Shown here: positions 48,997-54,695 of the stretch, one piece after another
Layout of the letters: every line of letters starts with the position of its first letter
Numbering within the stretch: position 1 is the stretch's first letter
Assembly: GCF_001038425.2 (NCBI RefSeq)
Contig: NZ_LDPV02000015.1
Location: 1-54,695 of the forward strand
Reading direction: 5' to 3'
Length of the DNA: 54,695 bases
Origin: Ornithinibacillus contaminans
GTDB lineage: Bacteria > Bacillota > Bacilli > Bacillales > Amphibacillaceae
Notes under the pieces: generated by a model
The model's input: only the letters and a program-made list of their open reading frames with translations
Databases searched by the model: none
What the model was told of the DNA's origin: nothing
Made by a program: the position numbers and the translations under genes

Positions 48997-49045
48997 GAAA
49001 TAATGTTATCAGAACAATAGACCCTCGTCAATGCTCATCACAGAT

Positions 49046-49104
49046 GTAAAAATAAAGAGAAAAGTCAGAGACCTGGGTAAGTAAACCATGCCACGCTTTT
49101 CTCT
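49046..49104 (-). terminator. Hairpin downstream of recQ
   Basis: On the minus strand AGAGAAAAG (49104-49096) pairs perfectly with CTTTTCTCT (49064-49056) around a 31-nt loop, followed by TTATTTTT. It may be the recQ terminator, 122 nt after the stop, or the end of another small RNA (B. subtilis has the 6S-2 RNA gene bsrB beside yocI/recQ). The 49105-49225 stretch itself shows no gene. Confidence 0.5.
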
Positions 49105-49225
49105 GGAAATCCTCTACTAACCAAACCATGTAGGAACAGCACATGAAACGGAAAGAAATTCATCAGTACTATCTGAAATGACGAACTAACAGATGAGAAA
49201 TAACTCAAGATTTTCCCCGTTACAC

Positions 49226-51376
49226 TCACATTTCTAATACCCCATTCTTAGCCAATACAGCCCTGATTTTCGTATAGTCATAGCTATCAGGTAACGCTTC
49301 TTTTAAAGGCTTAAGTTTTGGATCTGTTATTTCTTCTCTTGCTGCTAATATGGTAGCTTCTTCTTCCTCATTAAAGAAGATATTCCATGCAATAGGATAG
49401 CCATCTTGGAAGGCTTTAAACAAATGGTTTTCAATTGTCATTGGCTTCATATCACGAATAACGGCAATATCCTTGATCGATTTACCAGATTGAAAAAGCT
49501 TATAGCTGGCTAAATGGCTTGGACCGTCTTCTTGTTGATTTCGTGGCTTTGGTGCAGGGGTGGATCCCGATATTTTGACTCTTGTTCTCGCCTCAGGATT
49601 TTCCGCGCGCCAAGATTGGATGACGTGTAAGAATGCTTCACCATATTGGTCGTATTTCTTTTCACCGACTCCTTTAATTTCTAACATATCTTCTCTAGTC
49701 GCTGGAAAGTAACGACTTAGTTCTTTTAATGTGGCATCTGAGAATAAAACATAAGGTGGAACATTTTTTTCATCGGCAATTTCTTTTCGTAACGCTCGTA
49801 AGGATTCAAATAGATCTTTGTAATAATCGTCCTCTTCACCAGTCGGGATCGGTGCTGTGTACATTTCAACAGTTCTTATGCCCTTTAATACGTCGACCGA
49901 GTTCTGATTTAATTTTAATGTCGGGAATTTGCCCTCTTCCGTGGCTAGAAGTTGTTCTGCCACTAGAAAATGGATGCGTTCAGTTAAATCCTTTTCGGTG
50001 TAAGCAGACAGTAAGCCATAGGTCGAGATTTTGTGTAGGTTGAATTCTTGGACCTTCTTATCCTTTGATCCTTTTAAGACCTTTGCCGTCATACTAACGC
50101 CAAAGCGTTCACCCATCCGCTTAACACAAGACAAAATCATTTGTGCTTCTTCCGTTATATCTTCCTTTTCAAGCTTTTCAACACAATTACTACAGCGTCC
50201 ACAATGAGGCTGGGAATGTGTATCATTAAAATAATCTAAAATGAATGTACTCAAACAGCCTTGTGTGTGGCAGTAATTGACCATCGCTTGTAGCTTCCGA
50301 TATTCCTGCTGCTTCGCTTGTTCATCCATAAGTGATTGTTCAATTAAAAACTTTTGTAGTTGAATATCCTGCGGGGAAAATAGTAATATACAATCACTTG
50401 CTTCTCCATCTCGACCAGCACGTCCAGCTTCCTGGTAATAGGATTCAATATTCATTGGCATCGCATAATGAATCACATAACGCACATTGGATTTATCAAT
50501 TCCCATTCCGAATGCATTAGTGGCAATCATCACGGGCATTTCATCATGAATAAAAGCAGCTTGAGCTCTTTTTCGATCTAATTCTGTCATCCCAGCGTGA
50601 TATTTCGCCACTCGGATCCCTCGTTTACTTAACTGCTCATACAGTGCGTCTGCCTGTTTTCTTGTCGCTGTATAAATAATACCGGACTCATCCGGATGTT
50701 CTTCTAAAAAGGCGCGAATATAGGTTGCGCGATCTTTTCCTTTTACAATATGAAAAGCAAGATTATCACGGGCAAAGCCAGTGTTAATCACATGGTCATT
50801 ATCAATATGAAGTAACTCTTGAATGTCGGTAATAACCGCTTCAGTTGCGGTGGCTGTTAACGCCATCACCACCGGGATATTGGTCAATCGTTTTAGATTT
50901 GGAACAATGGATCGATAGCTTGGACGAAAATCATGGCCCCATTGGGAAATACAATGGGCCTCATCAAAGGCTACTAAAGCAATTGTTAACGATTTTATTA
51001 ATGAGACAAACGCTGTTGATTCGAAGCGCTCAGGAGCAACATATACAAATTTATATCGCCCAGCGGCAATATCCGTCATCCGCTGATCATGTTCCGCGTT
51101 TGTTAAGGAGCTATTGATAAATGTTGCAGCAATACCTAATGCGAGGAGGGAGTCTACTTGGTCTTTCATTAATGAAATTAACGGGGAAATGATAATCGCC
51201 GTTCCGTCTAATGTCAGGCCGGGAATTTGATAACAAATCGATTTTCCTCCACCTGTCGGCATAACCGCTAACGTGTTGGTGGATGTAATAACTTTTTCAA
51301 TGACCTCCTGTTGGCCAGGACGGAATCCTTCATAGCCAAAATAGGTCCGAAGTGCTTTTTCTTGTGCAGTAATCAT
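49226..51376 (-). CDS. recQ: ATP-dependent DNA helicase RecQ
   Basis: 3'-5' DNA helicase in recombination and fork repair. Walker A MPTGGGKS (39-46), DEAH (138-141) and motifs IV-VI (ATNAFGMGIDKSNVRYVIH, QEAGRAGRDG) define the motor. Next come the zinc-binding cysteines (CLSTFILDYFND ... CGRCSNC) and winged helix. An HRDC domain (about 525-600, with LRALRKEIADEKNVPPYVLF) and a C-terminal HTH_40-like segment (about 625-690, SGKSIKDIAVIRDMKPMTIENH) follow, giving 716 residues, longer than B. subtilis YocI (about 590) and typical of the longer RecQ. GAGGAGG sits before the ATG at 51376; the 51409 reading lacks one. Confidence 0.93.
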   Translation of the reverse strand: MITAQEKALRTYFGYEGFRPGQQEVIEKVITSTNTLAVMPTGGGKSICYQIPGLTLDGTAIIISPLISLMKDQVDSLLALGIAATFINSSLTNAEHDQRMTDIAAGRYKFVYVAPERFESTAFVSLIKSLTIALVAFDEAHCISQWGHDFRPSYRSIVPNLKRLTNIPVVMALTATATEAVITDIQELLHIDNDHVINTGFARDNLAFHIVKGKDRATYIRAFLEEHPDESGIIYTATRKQADALYEQLSKRGIRVAKYHAGMTELDRKRAQAAFIHDEMPVMIATNAFGMGIDKSNVRYVIHYAMPMNIESYYQEAGRAGRDGEASDCILLFSPQDIQLQKFLIEQSLMDEQAKQQEYRKLQAMVNYCHTQGCLSTFILDYFNDTHSQPHCGRCSNCVEKLEKEDITEEAQMILSCVKRMGERFGVSMTAKVLKGSKDKKVQEFNLHKISTYGLLSAYTEKDLTERIHFLVAEQLLATEEGKFPTLKLNQNSVDVLKGIRTVEMYTAPIPTGEEDDYYKDLFESLRALRKEIADEKNVPPYVLFSDATLKELSRYFPATREDMLEIKGVGEKKYDQYGEAFLHVIQSWRAENPEARTRVKISGSTPAPKPRNQQEDGPSHLASYKLFQSGKSIKDIAVIRDMKPMTIENHLFKAFQDGYPIAWNIFFNEEEEATILAAREEITDPKLKPLKEALPDSYDYTKIRAVLAKNGVLEM

Positions 51377-51560
51377 GTTACGCCTCCTCTCAATGTTTAA
51401 TCCTATCATATTTTACAGTCTACGACGAACGATTAAAAAGTAAAAAAGTAGTCTAATTATTGTTAGAAAAATGAAAAGTGTAGGAAGAATATTTTTGTTT
51501 TCTCCACTCATAAAATAGCGTTATTAAATTTCCGTAAAAGAAGATACTAATTTTATCCAG

Positions 51561-51890
51561 TACGAACGATGTTTTCGCGAAGCAGGCGATATTTTAGTGG
51601 TTTGGGCGATAATTACGCGAAACGAGCGATAAACTTGTGTTTCGGGCGATAATTACGCGAAACGAGCGATAAACTTGTGTTTCGGGCGATAATTACGCGA
51701 AACGAGCGATAAACTTGTGTTTCGAGCGATAATTACGTGAAACGAGCGATAAACTTGTGTTTCGAGCGATAATTACGTGAAACGAGCGATAAACTTGTGT
51801 TTCGAGCGATAATTACGCGAAACGAGCGATAAACTTGTGTTTCGAGCGATAATTATGTGAAACGAGCGATAATCTCACATTTCAAGCGAT
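51561..51890. repeat. 20/40-bp periodic TTCGRGCGAT array
   Basis: Seventeen copies of an NNCGNGCGAT-like decamer start at exactly 20-bp steps from 51561 to 51881. Between 51601 and 51880 they alternate strictly as a 40-bp dimer: TTCGRGCGATAATTACGYGA, then AACGAGCGATAAACTTGTGT, repeated seven times with few changes. Reverse-complemented, the core is ATCGCYCGAA, the same motif and period as the array at 39574 but in the other orientation. It fills the gap between divergent recQ and the antiporter gene; the flanks (51377-51560, 51901-51983) are A/T-rich without a gene. Confidence 0.9.
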
Positions 51891-51983
51891 ATCAAGCGAG
51901 TACCAGAGATAAAGGAGAAAATAGTTTACTTTTTGGGCATAGGCATTTAGAATGACTTTATATTTTAAATTAGGGGGCATGAA

Positions 51984-53825
51984 ATGGTAAATTCGTTATT
52001 ATTTGAAATCATGCTTGTCTTCTTTCTAGGGATTGGATCTCAATGGGTAGCCTGGCGTTATCGCATGCCAGCGATTGTTGTGATGGCTGTCACAGGTCTC
52101 TTGATTGGTCCAATTTTCGGATTTATTAATCCTGAGGAAGACTTTGGTGGCCTTTATCATCCGATTATTTCTGTTGCAGTAGCGATTATACTATTTGAGG
52201 GTAGTCTTAACTTAAGCTTCAAAGAACTTAGAGGACTTGGGAAACCTATCTTCAGAATATCCACTGTTGGTGCGTTCATTGCATGGATATTGGGTTCACT
52301 AACTGCACATTATATAGCTGGACTTTCTTGGGCGGTTGCGTTCGTTATTGGTGGGTTGTTTATCGTAACGGGACCAACTGTTATTATGCCGTTACTTCGG
52401 CAATCAAAATTGAAGCCTAGACCGGCCAAAATTTTGAAGTGGGAAGGAATTATAGTTGACCCAATTGGTGCCTTATTAGCTGTATTTGCCTTTGAAATTA
52501 TTGCTTATTTAACTGCTAATGACCCAGACGGATCGACATTATTAATGTTCTTTGCTGCGTCCTTATTTGCAGCGATATTTGGATGGTTATGTGGTAAAGG
52601 GATTGGCTGGATGTTTGAAACAGGCTATATTCCTGAATTCCTTAAATCGCCTGCAGTTTTTACAGTCGTTATTCTCTGCTTCACGATTGCGGATGAAGTG
52701 ATGCATGAGACGGGACTATTATCGGTGACGGCGATGGGGATTACCCTTGCGAATATGGGTATCTCATCAGTTGCAGATATGCGTCACTTTAAGGAAAATA
52801 TTTCGATTCTGCTTATCTCAGCAATTTTCATCATGCTAACCGCATCCCTACAAGTGGAAACAATTCTTGAGATTTTCAGTCCAAATATTATTGGGTATGT
52901 TGTGTTAATGATGTTCTTGGTTCGACCGTTGTCCATCTTCCTTTCTACGATTGGAACAGGGTTAACGATTAATGAGAAGTTATTAGTTGGCTGGATTGCG
53001 CCTAGAGGTATTGTTGCGTTGACGGTTTCGAGCTATTTTGCTTCTATTTTACTAGAGGCAGGCTATGAAGATGCATCTATCTTAACGACATTAACCTTTG
53101 GCCTCGTATTCTTTACGGTACTTGCCCATGGCTTTTCTATTGGGTGGCTGGCTAAGAAATTAAACCTTTCCATGGAAGGTAGACCAGGAACATTAATTGT
53201 TGGTAGTAATGTTTTTACAGTGGAACTAGCTAAATCACTGGCAAAAGTAAATGTGCCAATTATTATCGTCGATCATTCTTGGGAACGATTGAAGGTGGCG
53301 CGTGAAGCAGGCGTGCCGTTCTATCACGAGGAAATGCTTTCGGAGCAAACGGAATATCATCTGGACACGATTCCATATGAATATTTGATTGCTGCAACCG
53401 AGAGTAGGTCTTATAATTCCCTCGTATGTACGACGTTTATGCCAGAATATGGCCGGACGAATGTCTTTAAGGTGAGTCCATACGATAAGATTTATGGTAC
53501 AACGACGGAGATTGTTTCAAAGGTAGGCGGAAGAATCCTCTTCAAGAAAGAAGTTAACCTTGAGGATTTAATCAATAAGATTAATCAAGGCTATGTATTC
53601 CGACAAACCACGATAACCGATCAATACAGCTATAAGCAATACAGGGAAGAAGCGGATGATGAAACGGTGTTCTTATATCTCATTAGACCATCCGGGCAAA
53701 TCAAGTTTTACTCGGAGGAAATGCGAACTGTTCCAAGTACTGGCGACATCATCGTAAGCCTAATGCCGAGAACAAAAGAACAAGCAAAGATCCAAGCAAG
53801 ACTAGAAAACGAAAAAGAAGATTAA
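51984..53825 (+). CDS. CPA1-type cation:proton antiporter with RCK_N-like domain
   Basis: Membrane exchanger, Na+(K+)/H+ by family, for pH and salt homeostasis. Residues 1 to about 395 contain 12-13 hydrophobic segments with GPTVIMPLLRQ, KWEGIIVDPIGALLAV (the ion-binding ND/DP region) and GLLSVTAMGITLANMG as in NhaP/CPA1 proteins. From about 405 a soluble Rossmann-like TrkA-N domain follows (GTLIVGSNVFTVELAKSLAKVNVPIIIVDHS), which lacks the perfect GxGxxG, and a TrkA-C-like tail. Its 613 residues fit the two-domain type. A TAGGGGG ribosome site precedes the ATG. Whether it moves Na+, K+ or both is not decidable here. Confidence 0.87.
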   Translation: MVNSLLFEIMLVFFLGIGSQWVAWRYRMPAIVVMAVTGLLIGPIFGFINPEEDFGGLYHPIISVAVAIILFEGSLNLSFKELRGLGKPIFRISTVGAFIAWILGSLTAHYIAGLSWAVAFVIGGLFIVTGPTVIMPLLRQSKLKPRPAKILKWEGIIVDPIGALLAVFAFEIIAYLTANDPDGSTLLMFFAASLFAAIFGWLCGKGIGWMFETGYIPEFLKSPAVFTVVILCFTIADEVMHETGLLSVTAMGITLANMGISSVADMRHFKENISILLISAIFIMLTASLQVETILEIFSPNIIGYVVLMMFLVRPLSIFLSTIGTGLTINEKLLVGWIAPRGIVALTVSSYFASILLEAGYEDASILTTLTFGLVFFTVLAHGFSIGWLAKKLNLSMEGRPGTLIVGSNVFTVELAKSLAKVNVPIIIVDHSWERLKVAREAGVPFYHEEMLSEQTEYHLDTIPYEYLIAATESRSYNSLVCTTFMPEYGRTNVFKVSPYDKIYGTTTEIVSKVGGRILFKKEVNLEDLINKINQGYVFRQTTITDQYSYKQYREEADDETVFLYLIRPSGQIKFYSEEMRTVPSTGDIIVSLMPRTKEQAKIQARLENEKED

Positions 53826-53855
53826 AAAAATGAGCGTCTGCCTTCATTTGATATG

Positions 53856-53908
53856 CTCCCCCTAAAGTAGACACCAAAAAAACAAAACTACTTTAGGGGG
53901 AGTTTTTT
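53856..53908 (+). promoter_or_regulatory. IS end hairpin: terminator and SD sequester
   Basis: CTCCCCCTAAAGTAG (53856-53870) and CTACTTTAGGGGGAG (53888-53902) are perfectly complementary over 15 bp with a 17-nt loop, followed by six T and then the orfA ATG. GGGGGAG in the 3' arm is also the only Shine-Dalgarno of orfA (6 nt before ATG). RNA entering from outside would fold, terminate, and hide the ribosome site. Confidence 0.75.
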
Positions 53909-54664
53909 ATGCGTTCTAATAGTAAACATTCTGTTGATGAACTTGAAAGATATATTCAAATGTACCTTGATGAAGGATGGAGCTATCGGGAGTTAAGTGA
54001 AAAGAAGGGTCTGCTGTTAAGTAAATCGGTATTTAATAAAAAAGTGCTGAGATACCAAGAACAGGGGATTAGAGGCATTCAAACGAAGAGGAGAAATAAT
54101 AAATATAGTAAAGAGTTTAAGGACTTGATCGTTAAAGAACGCATCGAACAAGGCACACCTTTCATACAGTTAGCTCGCAAGTATGGTATTCCGAATGATA
54201 GTACTGTTCGAAATTGGATCATCAAGTATACTGAGGGGGAGGAATTAAAAACTTATTCTCCAAAACCCGAGGTGTATACAATGAAAAGTAGAAAAGTGAC
54301 GCATGAAGAAAAAGTTGAGATTGTCAAAGCATGTTTAGCCAATAACTTATCTTATAAAGACACAGCTGAAAAATATCAGGTTTCTTATAATAATATTTAC
54401 TCATGGGTTCAAAAGTACAAAGCGCATGGTCCTGATGGACTGGTAGATGGACGAGGCCACGGAAAGCCAGACAAGATCCAAACAGATGAAGAAAAGTTAC
54501 GAACAGAAATTGCAGCATTAAAAGCACGAAATGAGTACCTTGAAACAGAGAACGCTGCGCTAAAAAAGTTAGAAGAAGTGGAAAGAGAGTTGATGTTACG
54601 CAAACGCGGTATGAGGCAGAGTACCAAACAATCAAAAAGCTCGAAAAAAAGGGGTTCAAAATAA
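53909..54664 (+). CDS. IS3-family transposase OrfA
   Basis: DNA-binding first ORF of the element. Three helix-turn-helix-like units are seen: about 10-50 (WSYRELSEKKGLLLSKSVFNKKV), 60-105 (TPFIQLARKYGIPNDSTVRNWI) and 130-175 (LSYKDTAEKYQVSYNNIYSWV). A leucine-zipper-like coiled coil follows (about 195-225, LRTEIAALKARNEYLETENAALKKL). At 251 residues it is longer than most OrfA proteins (100-175). It ends KKRGSK-stop; a -1 shift at the A7 run 54644-54650 would continue into OrfB. Confidence 0.85.
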   Translation: MRSNSKHSVDELERYIQMYLDEGWSYRELSEKKGLLLSKSVFNKKVLRYQEQGIRGIQTKRRNNKYSKEFKDLIVKERIEQGTPFIQLARKYGIPNDSTVRNWIIKYTEGEELKTYSPKPEVYTMKSRKVTHEEKVEIVKACLANNLSYKDTAEKYQVSYNNIYSWVQKYKAHGPDGLVDGRGHGKPDKIQTDEEKLRTEIAALKARNEYLETENAALKKLEEVERELMLRKRGMRQSTKQSKSSKKRGSK

Positions 54665-54695
54665 CCATACTATGTGAAGCATTAGGTGTGAGTCG
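54608..54695 (+). CDS. IS3-family transposase OrfB (5' part, -1 frame)
   Basis: In the -1 frame relative to orfA the reading runs YEAEYQTIKKLEKKG, then FKITILCEALGVS and off the end of the window. This is the usual beginning of an IS3-family OrfB (integrase, DDE). It has no start codon with a ribosome site of its own visible, so production as an OrfAB fusion by frameshifting at A7 (54644-54650) is expected. The coordinates give the open region, not a start; the catalytic DDE part is not in the window. Confidence 0.65.

Larger units (their letters stand above)
53854..54695 (+). mobile_element. IS3-family insertion sequence, left part
   Basis: The element begins at about 53854 with TGCTCCCCCTAAAGTAGACAC, an end typical of the IS150 branch of the IS3 family, and runs past the window. 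It contains orfA (53909-54664) and the start of orfB in the -1 frame. The right end and target duplication are outside the window. Confidence 0.8.

Noticed and set aside
51561-51890. CRISPR array
   Set aside because: The period is 20/40 bp, spacers are themselves repeated, and no cas genes are near.

Overview
The window looks like chromosomal DNA of a low-GC Gram-positive bacterium of the family Bacillaceae, probably from the Oceanobacillus/Virgibacillus/Ornithinibacillus side. The evidence is strong Shine-Dalgarno sites, AT-rich intergenic DNA, classical sigma-A promoters, T-tailed terminators, lipobox substrate-binding proteins with very acidic linkers, an S-box (SAM-I) riboswitch, and orthologues of B. 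subtilis YpuA, YocH, YkpA, YpmR/YpmS, YkhA and YitT. Genus is inference only. No rRNA or tRNA gene was seen.

Layout. 1-265: GC-rich intergenic repeat. 269-2615: MFS exporter divergent from a DUF1002 protein. 2878-8744: oligopeptide ABC importer in order A-B-C-D-F. 9530-15281 and 15783-21652: two tandem paralogous peptide importers, both in order D-F-B-C-A. 21872-22801: YocH-like LysM/3D cell-wall protein and a tiny membrane peptide. 23089-25257: threonine-to-glycine pathway (tdh, kbl). 25558-29686: ABC-F protein, a permuted NlpC/P60-like protein, YpmS and YpmR. 29959-34071: S-box controlled metY-metX-hom operon. 34084-39488: RarD, a small Rossmann protein, cardiolipin synthase, acyl-CoA thioesterase, AGCS amino-acid:Na+ symporter. 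39820-45393: hutH-hutU-hutI-hutG behind a promoter, a 21-codon leader ORF and a terminator. 45423-48695: HxlR/YodB-type regulator, M29 aminopeptidase, two small membrane proteins, YitT protein. 48850-49104: a probable non-coding RNA and a hairpin. 49226-53825: RecQ and a cation:proton antiporter. 53854-end: left part of an IS3-family element.

Much of the window concerns peptide and amino-acid supply: three peptide importers, an aminopeptidase, threonine and histidine degradation, an alanine/glycine-type symporter and methionine synthesis. CodY-like and cre-like sites before several of these genes fit control by nutrient state.

The points most worth a second look are: (1) the leader peptide plus overlapping terminator before hutH, which looks like ribosome-controlled attenuation with no hutP nearby; (2) four intergenic arrays of a short CGAA-containing motif repeated every 20-21 bp (two DNA helical turns); (3) an orphan ncRNA that exposes a CCUCCU loop; (4) an O-acetylhomoserine sulfhydrylase fused to a CoA-binding-like Rossmann domain; (5) non-homologous hairpins at the same place before the binding-protein genes of both duplicated importers; and (6) an IS whose end hairpin is at once terminator and Shine-Dalgarno sequester.
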